The translations under genes and the position numbers were made by a program. The notes under the pieces were generated by a model that was given only the letters and a program-made list of their open reading frames with translations, was not told where the DNA came from and made no database searches. From Allobosea sp. 117 (GTDB lineage: Bacteria; Pseudomonadota; Alphaproteobacteria; Rhizobiales; Xanthobacteraceae), in assembly GCF_000702305.1 (NCBI RefSeq), contig NZ_KL370890.1:23611-87610 (forward strand): 64,000 bases of DNA, given 5' to 3'. Shown in pieces: positions 45,410-54,957 of this stretch (position 1 is its first letter; every line of letters begins with the position of its first letter).

Positions 45410-45966
45410 GGCAGCCCCTTGGGCACGCCCGGCAGATCGGTCCACAGGCGCTTGGCGGCTTCCGGCGGGATCTCCTCGCCCTCGGTGTCGAGCTGCGGAA
45501 AATCACGGACCAGCCGCATGGCGATATCCAGATTGTACTTCGCGTCCCAGAAACCGGGGTCGAGCGTCAGCGCGCGGCGGTAGCCCTCCTTGGCGAGCCG
45601 CACCAGCGGAATGGCGGGATCGATGCGGTTCGCCTCGAGATGCGCGATCGCCGCGCGCAGGCGCGCATTGGCGAGGTCGTAGAACGCCGCGACGGCGACG
45701 GACCGGTCGCCAGCCGCCGCGATCTGCTGCACCAGCGGCTGCGCCTCGTCGAGCCGGTCCCGGGTGGCGAGGAAATGCAGGCGCGCGAAGAGCAGCGCGG
45801 CCGGGTCGGCAGGGTCGGTCGCGAGATCGTGCCCGGCGGTGATGGAGGCGATCAGCGCATTGTCGCGCCGGTCGAGGCCGAGCCGGACGGCGAAATAAAG
45901 CGCCGCGGCAAGGCTGGCACCGAGCACGAGCAGGATGAGTGGAACGGCGAGCCGGCGCCTCATCAT
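45406..45966 (-). CDS. mxaK: Methanol dehydrogenase maturation protein MxaK
   Basis: 186-residue protein with one N-terminal membrane segment (LAVPLILLVLGASLAAALYFA) and a TPR-like helical domain (LRAAIAHLEANRIDPAIPLVRLAKEGYRRALTLDPGFWDAKYNLDIAMRL). MxaK is required for assembly of active, calcium-loaded methanol dehydrogenase. Overlaps mxaC and mxaL at both ends. Confidence 0.92.
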   Translation of the reverse strand: MMRRRLAVPLILLVLGASLAAALYFAVRLGLDRRDNALIASITAGHDLATDPADPAALLFARLHFLATRDRLDEAQPLVQQIAAAGDRSVAVAAFYDLANARLRAAIAHLEANRIDPAIPLVRLAKEGYRRALTLDPGFWDAKYNLDIAMRLVRDFPQLDTEGEEIPPEAAKRLWTDLPGVPKGLP

Positions 45967-47036
45967 GCGGCCTCCCGCACGGGCGCCCTGCCCCCCTGCG
46001 CGCGGACCGCGGCGGCGTGCGATGCCAGATCGCGCTCCGCCAGCTTGGCGAGGAGCAGCAGGCCCACCGCGACGGCCGCGATCGCGAAGGCCATGCGGGC
46101 GAGATCGCGGCGCGGCACCCGCTCGATGTAGCGGATCGGCCGCGTCTCCTGCCGGTCGATGTCGGCGATCGCCTGCGCCACTGCTTCCGGGCTGGTGGCC
46201 TCGAAAGCGCGGTAGGGCACGCCGAGGCTTTGCAGGAAAAGGTGGAGATGCCGCTCCGGATTGGCCTGTGGCGTGTCCTCTCCGGGCGGCGGAACGTCAA
46301 AGATGCCGGGCGATCCGCGCGAGCGCAGGAACAGCCAGTAGAGGTGCACCGGCGTACGCGCCGCCGCGTCGCGCAGCGCCTCCTGCACCCGCCGGTCGAT
46401 CAGCGCGGCGCCGTCGGAGACCAGAAGGACGGCCCTCGAAGCGTCTGTCGTATCGCCCGCGAAGCCGGCGAGCGCCAGCGCCAGTCCGCGTCCGACATCG
46501 GTGAAGGCGAGGCCGGGCCGGTCGATGGCGGCGATCGCGGCCTGAACGACGTCATGATGGTCGGTCAGCGGCAGCACCGGCATGGGCGAGGTGGAGAAGG
46601 CGGAGACGCCGATGCGGTCATGCGGGCGGCGCGCGACGAAGTCGCCGAGCAGGCGCCTGGCGGCAGTCGATTTCGATTCCTGGTCGCCGGCCGGGGCGCG
46701 TCCGGCGAAGCTGTTGTCCATGCTGGAGGAGCGGTCCAGCAGCAGCACAAGGTGGGCGCCGGTGCCGACCCGCTGGATGCTCTGCTCGCGCCGGTGCAGG
46801 CCGGCGAGGCCCAGCACGAGCGCGGCCAGGGCGAGCATGCCGGCGGCGCGCAGCAGCCAGCCCACGGCCCGCGAGGTGACATCGTCCGGCACCAGCACCA
46901 GCGCGGGGACCGGCCGCCGGCGGAAGGCCGTCGCGAACAGGGGAAGAAGCGCCAATGCCAGCAGCATAAGGACGAACGGATGGTCGACGCCCCAGCCGCC
47001 GAAGAGCCGCGCCCAGAACGCAGGTAGCTCGCTCAT
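45963..47036 (-). CDS. mxaC: Methanol dehydrogenase maturation protein MxaC (VWA domain)
   Basis: 357-residue membrane protein with two N-terminal helices (FVLMLLALALLPLFATAF; AAGMLALAALVLGLAGL), a VWA domain with MIDAS motif LVLLLDRSSSMDNS, and a helix near the C-terminus. ATG 47036 overlaps the mxaA stop; longer upstream frame is a shadow of mxaA. Part of the calcium-insertion machinery with MxaA, MxaK and MxaL. Confidence 0.92.
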   Translation of the reverse strand: MSELPAFWARLFGGWGVDHPFVLMLLALALLPLFATAFRRRPVPALVLVPDDVTSRAVGWLLRAAGMLALAALVLGLAGLHRREQSIQRVGTGAHLVLLLDRSSSMDNSFAGRAPAGDQESKSTAARRLLGDFVARRPHDRIGVSAFSTSPMPVLPLTDHHDVVQAAIAAIDRPGLAFTDVGRGLALALAGFAGDTTDASRAVLLVSDGAALIDRRVQEALRDAAARTPVHLYWLFLRSRGSPGIFDVPPPGEDTPQANPERHLHLFLQSLGVPYRAFEATSPEAVAQAIADIDRQETRPIRYIERVPRRDLARMAFAIAAVAVGLLLLAKLAERDLASHAAAVRAQGGRAPVREAA

Positions 47037-47947
47037 GCCGTCCCCCGCTCGATGGCCCGCAGGCGGCGGGCGAGCGCGACGAGATCGGGCGCCGGCAGCT
47101 CGCCCTGTGCGCCGGCGGCGTCCTCGCCGAAGAAGGCACGCCGCGAGGCGTCGAACAGCCGGCACACCTCGGTCTCCGTCGCGCGGAAGGCGGGATGCGC
47201 CTCGAAGAAGGCGGGCAGGTCCTCGGCGAGCACCCGCTTCCCCGCCGTCGCGTCGAAGGCCCGATGCAGTGCCAGCAGTGCCGCCCGATAGGCGGAAGAG
47301 GACGATGCGTGCAGCGCGGCGCGGACGGTGCGGGACGCACCGGCGAAGGGCCGGCGCTGTCGCCGGCCGAACGGCCCCCACCCCATCCGCCAGGCTAGGA
47401 GGGCGAGGGCGGCAAGCGCCGCCAGCGTAGAGGCGACGAGGCCGCGCAATGCCCCCGCTGTCGCGATGGGGCGGGGTTCGATGTCCGGGCGCAGCGCCAT
47501 CGGCGCGCCGGCGCCGGTCGAGACGATCTCGCGCAGCGGCGAGGACAGAAACGACCAGGCGGGCACGTCGATCGCGACCCGCCGCCCGCCATCCGTCGCC
47601 GCAAGGGCAAGCCCCGGAATGGCGAGCCGCTTCGGTTCCAGCGGCGCGTAGAGGGTCTGGTAGACGAGGTCGAGCGTGTAGCGGTGCGTGCCGGCGCTCA
47701 CGCCATGATCGGTCAGCCGCGCCTCACGCAGGTCGAGCCAATAGTCCAGCGCGCGCGGGCGCGGCAGCGAGGCGGCGTCGAGCACGAAGGGGGGATCGAG
47801 CGCGATCTCGACCGTGAGCGCGATGGCGTCGCCGATCACATAGCCGAAGGGGCGCGGCGCATAGAGCTCGACCGAGCGAACCTGCGCCTGTGCTGGCGGC
47901 GTGGCGAGCGTCGCCAGAAGAAGCGCGGCGGCAAGGCGCGTCCGCAT
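47033..47947 (-). CDS. mxaA: Methanol dehydrogenase maturation protein MxaA
   Basis: 304-residue protein with a signal peptide (cleavage near AQA-QVRS), a periplasmic domain (RPFGYVIGDAIALTVEIALDPPFVLDAASLPRPRALDYWLDLRE), one membrane helix (TLAALAALALLAWRMGWG) and a cytoplasmic C-terminal tail. MxaA is needed for calcium insertion into methanol dehydrogenase. It lies 5 bp after mxaS and overlaps mxaC. Confidence 0.9.
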   Translation of the reverse strand: MRTRLAAALLLATLATPPAQAQVRSVELYAPRPFGYVIGDAIALTVEIALDPPFVLDAASLPRPRALDYWLDLREARLTDHGVSAGTHRYTLDLVYQTLYAPLEPKRLAIPGLALAATDGGRRVAIDVPAWSFLSSPLREIVSTGAGAPMALRPDIEPRPIATAGALRGLVASTLAALAALALLAWRMGWGPFGRRQRRPFAGASRTVRAALHASSSSAYRAALLALHRAFDATAGKRVLAEDLPAFFEAHPAFRATETEVCRLFDASRRAFFGEDAAGAQGELPAPDLVALARRLRAIERGTA

Positions 47948-47952
47948 CCCGC

Positions 47953-48819
47953 TCAGCCCTCCATCAGCCGGCGCGCGAGCGCATCGGTGTCGAGCGCGTC
48001 CTCCAGCTCGAATGCCCGCAGGCCGCGCCGCGCGAACAGCGCGTCGAGCGCGGCGCGGCGCTCCCGCGCGGCGATGCGCCAGCGCCGCTGCAGGCCGGGA
48101 TGCATGAAGACGAGGCGGGAGACCCCGGTTTCGAGGTCACCCACCTCGATGAAGCCCCAGTTCGGCAGGTCGTGCTCCATGGCGCTGTCGCGTACCACCA
48201 CCGGGATGACGTCATGCCGCCACAGCGCGGCGAGCAGGCGCTCGGTCTCCTCGGCCGGCATCAGGAAGTCGGAGACGAGGAAGACCAGCGCGCGCCGCGC
48301 CGGAAGCCGCTCGGCAGCCTCCAACAGGCCGGCCGCGCCGCGCCCTCGCGGACGCACCGCGCGCAGCACGCGCGCGACTTCCGCCTCGATCCCCCGTCGC
48401 CGACCGAGCGGGATGGTCGCCTCTTCGCGCAGCCGGGCGTCGGCGCCGAACAGCGCGAAGCTGTCGCCGCTGCGCATAGCCGAAAGCGCGACGACGGCGC
48501 AGAGATCGGCCACCCGTCCCGTCACCGCCCCGCCGAAGCCCATCGAGCCGGAGAGGTCGACGAGCGCCACCACCGGCACCGCGCGCCGCGGCGCGAACTG
48601 GCGCACATGCAGCTCGCCGAACGGGTCGCGCAGCGAGGCGCGCAGGTCGATGCGGCGCGGATCGGGATGGCGGAGCAGCCCAACATGGCGGCGGAACTCG
48701 CCCTCCGTGCCTTCCCCGCGGCCGGGATGGGCCCCCGGGAAGATCCCCTCCGGCCGCCAGCGGAGCCGGTAGGGTATCGGCTGGAGAGCCGGGCCGGGAT
48801 CGCCGTCCTGCCCGGTCAT
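47953..48819 (-). CDS. mxaS: MxaS, DUF58/VWA protein of the MoxR-type complex
   Basis: 288-residue DUF58 protein; the VWA core has VVALVDLSGSMG with an intact metal-binding pattern and the preceding DPRRIDLRASLRDPFGELHVRQF is DUF58-like. MoxR ATPases and DUF58 proteins typically act together as chaperones for metalloenzyme assembly. ATG 48819 overlaps the mxaR stop; earlier in-frame starts belong to the antisense shadow. Confidence 0.9.
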   Translation of the reverse strand: MTGQDGDPGPALQPIPYRLRWRPEGIFPGAHPGRGEGTEGEFRRHVGLLRHPDPRRIDLRASLRDPFGELHVRQFAPRRAVPVVALVDLSGSMGFGGAVTGRVADLCAVVALSAMRSGDSFALFGADARLREEATIPLGRRRGIEAEVARVLRAVRPRGRGAAGLLEAAERLPARRALVFLVSDFLMPAEETERLLAALWRHDVIPVVVRDSAMEHDLPNWGFIEVGDLETGVSRLVFMHPGLQRRWRIAARERRAALDALFARRGLRAFELEDALDTDALARRLMEG

Positions 48820-49853
48820 GGCGCCGGCACCGTCTCGAACAGCCGGGCGATCAGCCCGCCGACGATGGCCTCGCGCCGCAATTCGTAGACGGGATCGATG
48901 AAGATGCGATGCGCCATCACCTCCGGGAACACCGCCCGGATATCCTCCGGTACCAGCATGTCGCGCCCTTCGAGGAAGGCCCGCACGCGCGCCGCGCGCA
49001 CCAGATAGGACATGCCGCGCGGGCTGGCGCCGCCCTGCACGAGGCGCTCCATGTCGACGCCCTCGACCGTGATGCCGTGGCGCTGCGGTGCGCGTGTCGC
49101 CTCCCACAGGGCGAGCGTGTAGGCCTCCAGCGTCTCGCTGCCGCGCACGCCGGCCTGAATGGCGCGAGCCACCGCCTCCAGCCATTGCGGATCGAGCACG
49201 CCGATCTCGACCTCGCCGAGCAGCATGTCGACGTCATGGAAGCGGGGATCGAAGACGAGGCTGCGCCGCACGCCGGCATCGGCCGGGATGCCGACCTGCA
49301 GCTCCATCAGGAAGCGGTCGCGCGCGGCGGCCGGCAGCTCGAAGGTCTCCTCGCGCTCCACACGATTGCGGTCGGCGAAGACCTGCACATGCGGGAAGCG
49401 GTATTCGCGGTTGAAGGCGGAGACCGAGCGCTCCGCCATCAGCCGCAGCAGCAGCGAATGCACCTGCGGGCGGGCGCGGTTGATCTCGTTGAAGAAGAAG
49501 ACGGAGAGGTCTTCGCCCTGGCGCAGCAGCGGGCCGGGATCGATGCGCGGCCGGCCGTCCTCGCCGAGATGGGCGTGATAGACGAGATCGGACGGCATCA
49601 GGTCGATGGTGCCCTCGATGCGCTCGAAGGCACCGCCGATGGCCCGCGCCATGGCGCGCAGCAGCGTGGTCTTGCCGACGCCGACGTCGCCTTCGAGAAG
49701 GACGTGGCCGCGGGCGAAGGTGGCGATGGTCAGGAGGCGGATCAGCCGCTGCTGCCCCAGCACGACCCTGCCGATCTCATGCTCGAAACGCAGGGCGCGG
49801 GCCCGCGCGTCCGAGAGGGTCGAATCGAGCTCACGAACGACGCGCATCGACAT
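48816..49853 (-). CDS. mxaR: MxaR, MoxR-family AAA+ ATPase
   Basis: 345-residue AAA+ chaperone. Walker A is LLEGDVGVGKTTLLRAMA, Walker B is DLSVFFFNEINRARPQVHSLLLRLMAE, and the arginine finger region follows in LPAAARDRFLMELQVGIP. It founds the MoxR family and is needed for methanol dehydrogenase activation. ATG 49853 (AAAGG upstream) is chosen; ATG 49883 is possible. A 222-bp gap with two hairpins separates it from mxaI. Confidence 0.92.
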   Translation of the reverse strand: MSMRVVRELDSTLSDARARALRFEHEIGRVVLGQQRLIRLLTIATFARGHVLLEGDVGVGKTTLLRAMARAIGGAFERIEGTIDLMPSDLVYHAHLGEDGRPRIDPGPLLRQGEDLSVFFFNEINRARPQVHSLLLRLMAERSVSAFNREYRFPHVQVFADRNRVEREETFELPAAARDRFLMELQVGIPADAGVRRSLVFDPRFHDVDMLLGEVEIGVLDPQWLEAVARAIQAGVRGSETLEAYTLALWEATRAPQRHGITVEGVDMERLVQGGASPRGMSYLVRAARVRAFLEGRDMLVPEDIRAVFPEVMAHRIFIDPVYELRREAIVGGLIARLFETVPAP

Positions 49854-49920
49854 GCCTTTCACGACGGACGGCGCCTGGAGCATGCCCCGCAACGGTTTCC
49901 ACCGGATCGGAAAGGCTCCA

Positions 49921-49970
49921 GCCGCGCCGGAAAAGGGCGCGGCCTCCGCGAACGGCAGGTCCCGTTCGCG
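49921..49970 (-). promoter_or_regulatory. Tandem RNA hairpins between mxaI and mxaR
   Basis: Two perfect stems: CGCGAACGG (49947-49955) with CCGTTCGCG (49962-49970), and GCCGCGCC (49921-49928) with GGCGCGGC (49936-49943). They lie in the 222-bp gap after mxaI and lack a U-tract, so they are likely attenuators or RNA stabilisers that keep the structural genes more abundant than the assembly genes downstream. Nothing else is seen in the gap. Confidence 0.6.
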
Positions 49971-50075
49971 TCGGCCGCGCCAGTCTCCCACCGATCGGGC
50001 GGAATGCCCGGAGGATCGCGTGACGAGAGCAGGAGGTGCGCCCGTCCCGGAGGTGGGTCCCGAAAAAGGGGTGGG

Positions 50076-50387
50076 TCAGTTCGAGCTCGGGATCTTGCTC
50101 ACGTCGTAGACGAACTGGCCGGTCTTCTTGAAATACTCGACCCGCTGGGCGTTGCGCGCCTCCATGCCCTTGATCGATTCCGACTGCTTGTTGAGCTCCT
50201 TCGGATCGTGCTTCGGGTCGTATTTCGAGCCGGCCACCTTGTCGGGGTAGCCGGGCTTGGGCTCCCAGCAATTGCCGGGCGCCTTGCAGTTGGTGCCGTC
50301 ATAGGCGTGCGCGCCGCCCGCCAGGATGAGGGCCAGCGCGGCGGCGCCGGTCATGGCGAGAAGTGCGCTGCGATCGATGAACTTCAT
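50076..50387 (-). CDS. mxaI: Methanol dehydrogenase small (beta) subunit MxaI
   Basis: 103-residue precursor with a signal peptide ending GGAHA-YDGTNCK. The mature protein of about 75 residues is rich in Lys and charged residues, as in known beta subunits, and carries GNCWEPKPGYPDKVAGSKYDPKHDPKELNKQ. Its cysteines Cys34 and Cys40 (about) form the expected disulfide. ATG 50387 has AGGAG upstream; earlier in-frame ATG at 50423 is less likely. The alpha2beta2 enzyme needs this subunit. Confidence 0.94.
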   Translation of the reverse strand: MKFIDRSALLAMTGAAALALILAGGAHAYDGTNCKAPGNCWEPKPGYPDKVAGSKYDPKHDPKELNKQSESIKGMEARNAQRVEYFKKTGQFVYDVSKIPSSN

Positions 50388-50435
50388 GGTCGTGCTCCTG
50401 ATCGTTTCCGTCCGTCTTCTCATTGCCCCGGGGCT

Positions 50436-51014
50436 TCAGCCGGCGGGTCCGCCGCACTCGGGAGGCGTCGCTTCCGACGGCTCGATGTGCTTGGCGTTGG
50501 CGTCGAAGGGCTTGAAGGCCTGGCGCTGCGCGGGGCTCAGCCAGGTCGCGCCCTTCGGATCTTCCTTGTAGAGGTGCCGCACCCAGGACATGACGAGCAG
50601 CATCTCGTTCATGTTGAGCGCGCCGTACATCGGTCCCATCTGGCCCTGGGCGCCGCCGAAGATGGTCTCGAACAGACCCTGGTCGGTCTCGTTCTTCGGG
50701 TAGGTCCAGTAGGCGTCGTTCAGGCCCGGGCCGATCTTGCCTTCCCCGTAATGTCCATGGCAGCCGGAGCACATGGAGAGGAACAGCTCGTGCGCCTTGG
50801 GCAGGCAGATCGGGTTCTCGACATAGATGTTCTCGCCGGTCTGCAGGAAGTGCTTCACCGCCTTGGTGTCGCGTCCCTCCTCGGGCGCCTCCGACAGGTC
50901 GAGCGGCTGGCCGGTCACCGTGTTGGTGAGCATGATCGCGGCATGGGCGCCCCATGCCAGCGCGCCGACCGCCAGGACGGTCGCCGCCGTCTTTACCAGG
51001 ATTGTCTTTCGCAT
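50436..51014 (-). CDS. mxaG: Cytochrome cL, methanol dehydrogenase electron acceptor
   Basis: 192-residue precursor with a signal peptide ending near WGAHA-AIML. The heme-binding motif CSGCH is at residues 82-86, and Met-containing [15 protein letters not shown] lies downstream as the probable axial-ligand region. Cytochrome cL takes electrons from the PQQ of MxaF and passes them to cytochrome cH and the oxidase. ATG 51014 is preferred; the longer frame upstream lacks similarity. Located between mxaJ and mxaI. Confidence 0.94.
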   Translation of the reverse strand: MRKTILVKTAATVLAVGALAWGAHAAIMLTNTVTGQPLDLSEAPEEGRDTKAVKHFLQTGENIYVENPICLPKAHELFLSMCSGCHGHYGEGKIGPGLNDAYWTYPKNETDQGLFETIFGGAQGQMGPMYGALNMNEMLLVMSWVRHLYKEDPKGATWLSPAQRQAFKPFDANAKHIEPSEATPPECGGPAG

Positions 51015-51087
51015 CTCGCCTTCGCATCGCGGGGATCGGGAGGGGGCCGGCGGCGTCGCGCCGCCGGGGCAGGCGCCGCGCGGGCGC

Positions 51088-51960
51088 CTAGCTGTTCGGC
51101 TTGAGGAGCGGGATGCCTTCCTCGGACAGGATCTTCTCGATCTTCGGCCGGGCCTTCTCCAGCCCGACATTGATGTCCGCCAGGAGCGCGTCGTCGCCTT
51201 TGCGCACGCCGACCGCCTGGTCGTAATGCATCGGGATGGGCGGTGCGTCGGGGCGGTCGAGGTCGTTCCGGATCACCGTCATGCGCAGCGGGGTCGAGGA
51301 GGACTTCACGTAGCGCGCCACCTCGGGGGCGAAGGCGATGCCGATGTCGGCCTCACCGCCCGCCACCTCGCTGACGATCCGGTCGCCGGGGACCTGGACC
51401 CACTGGTTGCGCCGCGACTTGAAGTTGACCAGCGAGTACATGTAGGCGGCGTTGTCCTCGAAGCGGCCGATGCGCTTCAGCATGGTCTCGGCCGGCGAGT
51501 AGAAACGCACCGCGAAGCGGGTCTGGTCCCGGACCTGCTGGTCGTCCCAGTTCTCGGCGGTGATGTTGCGCTCGGCCCGGCTCACCAGCACGTAGCCGGT
51601 GCGGTAATAGGGCCGGGAGGTGAGCATGCGCTCGTCGCCGGCGTCGACGCCCATGACGACGTCGCAAGTGTTCTTGTCGAGCTGGTCGCGCACCAGATAG
51701 ATGCCCGGCTGCTCGGTCCGCACGAAGACCGGCTTGCGGCCCATCGCCTCGGCGAGCGCCATGGCGACGCGGTCCTCGAAGCCGCTGGAATCCTTCTCCG
51801 AGAACGGCGCCTCGGCATTCGAGGCGCAGATGCGCAGCTCGGCGTTCGCGCTCTTCTCCGGCACGCCTGCCGCCTCGCCGCGAGCGGCTCCGGCGAGGGC
51901 GGCGGCGGCGAGGCCGGCGGCGAGCAGCACGATATGGCTGACGGCCTGTCGCTTCGACAT
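51088..51960 (-). CDS. mxaJ: MxaJ, periplasmic binding-protein-like methanol oxidation factor
   Basis: 290-residue secreted protein (signal peptide ending near GAARG-EAAG) with a bacterial extracellular solute-binding family 3 fold: [34 protein letters not shown] and [30 protein letters not shown]. MxaJ is required for methanol dehydrogenase assembly or stability; no transport role is known. It lies between mxaF and mxaG. Confidence 0.92.
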   Translation of the reverse strand: MSKRQAVSHIVLLAAGLAAAALAGAARGEAAGVPEKSANAELRICASNAEAPFSEKDSSGFEDRVAMALAEAMGRKPVFVRTEQPGIYLVRDQLDKNTCDVVMGVDAGDERMLTSRPYYRTGYVLVSRAERNITAENWDDQQVRDQTRFAVRFYSPAETMLKRIGRFEDNAAYMYSLVNFKSRRNQWVQVPGDRIVSEVAGGEADIGIAFAPEVARYVKSSSTPLRMTVIRNDLDRPDAPPIPMHYDQAVGVRKGDDALLADINVGLEKARPKIEKILSEEGIPLLKPNS

Positions 51961-52035
51961 GAGGGCATCCTCCTGGCGGTTGCGGGTGCGCGTCAGGCGC
52001 CACCCGCGTCGGAGCTGTGGTGATCGGGGTGAGAC

Positions 52036-52075
52036 GGCCGCCCATCTCCGGGGAGGGCTTCGTCGACGGGCGGCC
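52036..52075 (-). terminator. Hairpin between mxaF and mxaJ
   Basis: Perfect 8-bp stem GGCCGCCC (52036-52043) and GGGCGGCC (52068-52075), located 14 bp after the mxaF stop. It has no U-run and probably limits readthrough or protects the abundant mxaF mRNA from decay. Confidence 0.6.
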
Positions 52076-52089
52076 GAGTGAAGGGGCGA

Positions 52090-53991
52090 TCAGCCGCCGG
52101 TCTTCACCGTCGTGGCGTATTCGCCGAGGTTCGGGTCGTCATAGGGGCCCTTGCCGTCGAGCGAGAACACCATCACGCCGCCGCCCATCTGGGTGTAGTG
52201 CTGGAGGTTCTTGAAGGCGCCCACCGAGCCGAGGCCGGCGGTCGGATCGTTGAGGTCGAACACCAGGCCGACGCCCGGCCAGCCGCCGACGCCGTAATAG
52301 ATGGCGACGTACTGCGTGCCGTTATGGGTGAAGGTCATCGGGTGACCGATCACGCCGGAGGGCAGCTTGAACTTCCAGAGCAGCTCGCCGGTGTCGCTGT
52401 CGCGCGCCTTGATGAAGCCGTCCAGCGTTCCGTAGAACATCACGCCGCCGGCGGTGGCCAGCGTGCCGCCCCAGGCCGCGAAGCGCTCCATCACCTCCCA
52501 CTTGTACTTGTTGTTGATGGCGTCATAGGCCTTCACCTGGCCGAGACCCTCGTATTTCTGACGGTCGCCCTTCGGGCCGGGATACATCCACAGCGTCGCG
52601 CCGACGAAGAACTGGCCGGCGCGGTAGGGCAGCATGAACGGCTCCCAGTCCATGCAGATGTGGTTGATGCCCATGAAGAAGGACTTGCGCTCCGGGTCGT
52701 AGGAGTCGTGGCCCTGGTTGTGGTAGCCCATCGCCGAGGGGCAGATGTCGCGGCCCTTGTGGTCCATGCGGGTGGCATATTCCGGGTCGCGCTGCGGCAG
52801 GCCGGTCTTGAGGTCGACCTGCTTCACCCAGTTCACGGTGTCGTCGATCTTGTCGGCCGAGATCAGGTCGCCATTCTCGCGGTCGAGCGTGTAGACGATG
52901 CCGTTGCGGTCCGGATGGGTGAGCAGCTTGCGCATCTTGCCGGTCTTGTCCTGCTGCTCGGAGAGCATCATGACGTTGACGCCGGCATAGTCCCATTCGT
53001 CGTGCGGGGTCTTCTGGTAGCCGAACTTGGCCTCGCCGGTGTCGATGTCGCGGCCCCAGATGGTCATGGTCCACTTGTTATCGCCGGGGCGCATGGTCTC
53101 GTTCCACGGCGCCGGGTTGCCGGAGCCGTAATAGAAGAGGTTGGTGCCCGGATCGAAGGCGTACCAGCCCCAGTTGGTGCCGCCGCCGATCTTCCAGGCC
53201 TCGCCCTCCCAGGTCGCCTTGCCGAGGCCCTTCTGGCCGTAATGCGGGTTGGCGCTGTTGAAGTCGTTGGCGAGGCGGACCTCCTCGTCAGGGCCGGTGG
53301 CGTAGGCGCGCCACTTCTGGGCGCCGGTGGCGATGTCGTAGGCGGTGACGTAGCCACGCACGCCGAGCTCGGCGCCGGACGAGCCGATCAGCACGGTGTC
53401 CTTCACCACATAGGGCGCGATGGTGAGCGTCGAGCCGACCTTGATGTCGGAGTTCTCGAGCTTCCAGTATTCCTCGCCGGTCTTGGCGTTGAGGGCGACC
53501 ACATGGCCGTCGAGCTGCGTCTTGATGATGAGCGGGCCGACCGTGCCGTTGCCCGGCCAGTAGGCGAGGCCGCGGTTGACGACGTCGCAGCAGGCGACCG
53601 CGCGGGCGGTCGGGTTCTGCTTCGGCTTGTGCTGCCAGAGGATCTTGCCGGGCTCGTCGAGCGAGACCGCGAAGGTGGTGTTGGGGAACGGCGAGTGGAT
53701 GTACATGACGCCGTCGACGACGAGCGGCGTGCCCTCATGGCCGCTGAGCACGCCGGTGGAGAACGACCAGGCGGCCTTGAGCTGCTTGACGTTCTGCTTG
53801 TTGATCTGGTTCGCCTCGCTGTAGTTGTTGGCGCTGTAGTTCCGGCCGGTCATCGGCCAGTTGTCGGTGCTCTTCGACAGCTCGACCAGCTTGTCGTTGG
53901 CGAGCGCCGGCGCACCGGCGCCGAGACAGGCCGCACCCGCCAGGACGGCGGTGACGGCGAGCGCGGACACCGAAGAGTGGAATCGACTCAT
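52090..53991 (-). CDS. mxaF: Methanol dehydrogenase large (alpha) subunit MxaF
   Basis: 633-residue precursor of the PQQ and Ca2+-dependent periplasmic enzyme that oxidises methanol to formaldehyde. Predicted cleavage is ALA-NDKLVE after residue 31. On mature numbering the vicinal disulfide Cys103-Cys104 ([11 protein letters not shown]), Ca2+ ligands Glu177 (GAELG) and Asn261 (GNPAPWN) and the catalytic base Asp303 (DEWDYAGVN) fall exactly on the known positions. The Ala two residues after Asp303 distinguishes it from lanthanide-dependent XoxF, which has Asp there. ATG 53991 follows GAGGGAAG. Confidence 0.97.
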   Translation of the reverse strand: MSRFHSSVSALAVTAVLAGAACLGAGAPALANDKLVELSKSTDNWPMTGRNYSANNYSEANQINKQNVKQLKAAWSFSTGVLSGHEGTPLVVDGVMYIHSPFPNTTFAVSLDEPGKILWQHKPKQNPTARAVACCDVVNRGLAYWPGNGTVGPLIIKTQLDGHVVALNAKTGEEYWKLENSDIKVGSTLTIAPYVVKDTVLIGSSGAELGVRGYVTAYDIATGAQKWRAYATGPDEEVRLANDFNSANPHYGQKGLGKATWEGEAWKIGGGTNWGWYAFDPGTNLFYYGSGNPAPWNETMRPGDNKWTMTIWGRDIDTGEAKFGYQKTPHDEWDYAGVNVMMLSEQQDKTGKMRKLLTHPDRNGIVYTLDRENGDLISADKIDDTVNWVKQVDLKTGLPQRDPEYATRMDHKGRDICPSAMGYHNQGHDSYDPERKSFFMGINHICMDWEPFMLPYRAGQFFVGATLWMYPGPKGDRQKYEGLGQVKAYDAINNKYKWEVMERFAAWGGTLATAGGVMFYGTLDGFIKARDSDTGELLWKFKLPSGVIGHPMTFTHNGTQYVAIYYGVGGWPGVGLVFDLNDPTAGLGSVGAFKNLQHYTQMGGGVMVFSLDGKGPYDDPNLGEYATTVKTGG

Positions 53992-54426
53992 TTCAACTTC
54001 CCTCGCGTTTCCTGATCCCGAACGCTCCACATCCGTCCCGGCGGGGAGCCGGTGTCCGGTGCGGATTTCTTGGCTTCGCCCGCATGTCGCGCCGGCATTC
54101 GCTGCCAGCCGATATTTGCGAGTGAATATGAATTCTTATGATTTTCTAAGAAGTATTCTGGACTTGCTGAATATTGTTCGCGTGAACGAAAACTGGTGTC
54201 TTTAGGCATGTTGGAAATTCTGGTCGGGAACTTTTTCCCGATCGAGCGGAGATTTCATCGGTTTCATCCGGGAGACTTGTGGGAGCCTCAGGAAACTGGT
54301 TTCCTGCCAGAGGCTTGATGGCGGATCATCGAAGATGTTCAGCAGCATGGGCCCGAACGAGCGCGGCATCCGATTCGCTACGGAATGCCGCACGTCCACG
54401 ATCTCATAAGACGATCATAAGTATAA
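53992..54426. promoter_or_regulatory. mxaF/moxZ divergent promoter region
   Basis: 435-bp AT-richer gap between divergent mxaF and moxZ. It holds TAGAAA on the minus strand (54143-54148), matching the -10 of known mxaF promoters, although no clear AAGACA -35 sits at the right distance. Two dyads are present: CAGGAAAC-tg-GTTTCCTG at 54289-54306 and TCGGGAA-cttt-TTCCCGA at 54224-54241, plus a TTTCATC direct repeat at about 54253 and 54262. These are candidate binding sites for MoxX. No gene is seen inside. Confidence 0.6.
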
Positions 54427-54957
54427 ATGAGTGAAACGCCCCTTCGCCTCGCCCGGGCACTGCTCGGCACCGCCCTCGCCCTGCCGCTCGCCGCATGCCC
54501 CGGCGAGAGCGAGCCGGAGCGGCGCGAGCGCGTCGCCGAGCCGGCGCCGGACGGGCTTTCCCGCAAGACGTGGCTCGCCCCCACCGACCGTACCGATCCC
54601 GCGCAGTGGCTCGCCAGCCGGGCGGCGGGGACGGACATCGCCGCCTCCGCGCCCGAGGTCGCCGGCTGGCGCGCCTTGCTGGCGGACGCTGATTCCCGCT
54701 TCGACGAGACCGACCGGATGATCGCCAACCGCGCGGTGCAGCTCGAGACCATGCTGGCCGGCATCGGCACGCGCGAGGATGCCCGGCAGCTCCTCGACGA
54801 CCTCCTGCCGCTCGCCGCACCGGGGTCGCGGCGCGGCTTCAGCGATCTGTGCCACCATTACTTCAACCTGCGCTCGCAGGGTGCATCGCGCGAGGCGGCA
54901 CTCGCGGAGCTGCACGCATCGGCGCCGGGCCCGACGCGGCAGGGGCCGACGCCATGA
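54427..54957 (+). CDS. moxZ: MoxZ-like putative lipoprotein
   Basis: 176-residue protein with a lipoprotein-type signal (LALPLAAC, lipobox Cys24) and no recognised catalytic domain; a helical C-terminal part contains RMIANRAVQLETMLAGIGTREDARQLLDDLLPLAAPGSRR. It occupies the place of moxZ in the moxZYX order described in Paracoccus, and its stop overlaps the moxY start (ATGA). The name rests on position and partial character, not on detailed similarity. Its lipobox suggests it could be a signal sensor or modulator of MoxY. Confidence 0.6.
   Translation: MSETPLRLARALLGTALALPLAACPGESEPERRERVAEPAPDGLSRKTWLAPTDRTDPAQWLASRAAGTDIAASAPEVAGWRALLADADSRFDETDRMIANRAVQLETMLAGIGTREDARQLLDDLLPLAAPGSRRGFSDLCHHYFNLRSQGASREAALAELHASAPGPTRQGPTP

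Noticed and set aside
52090..53991. Possible lanthanide-dependent XoxF instead of MxaF
   Set aside because: The residue two places after catalytic Asp303 is Ala, not Asp, and a linked mxaI gene is present, both markers of the calcium enzyme.
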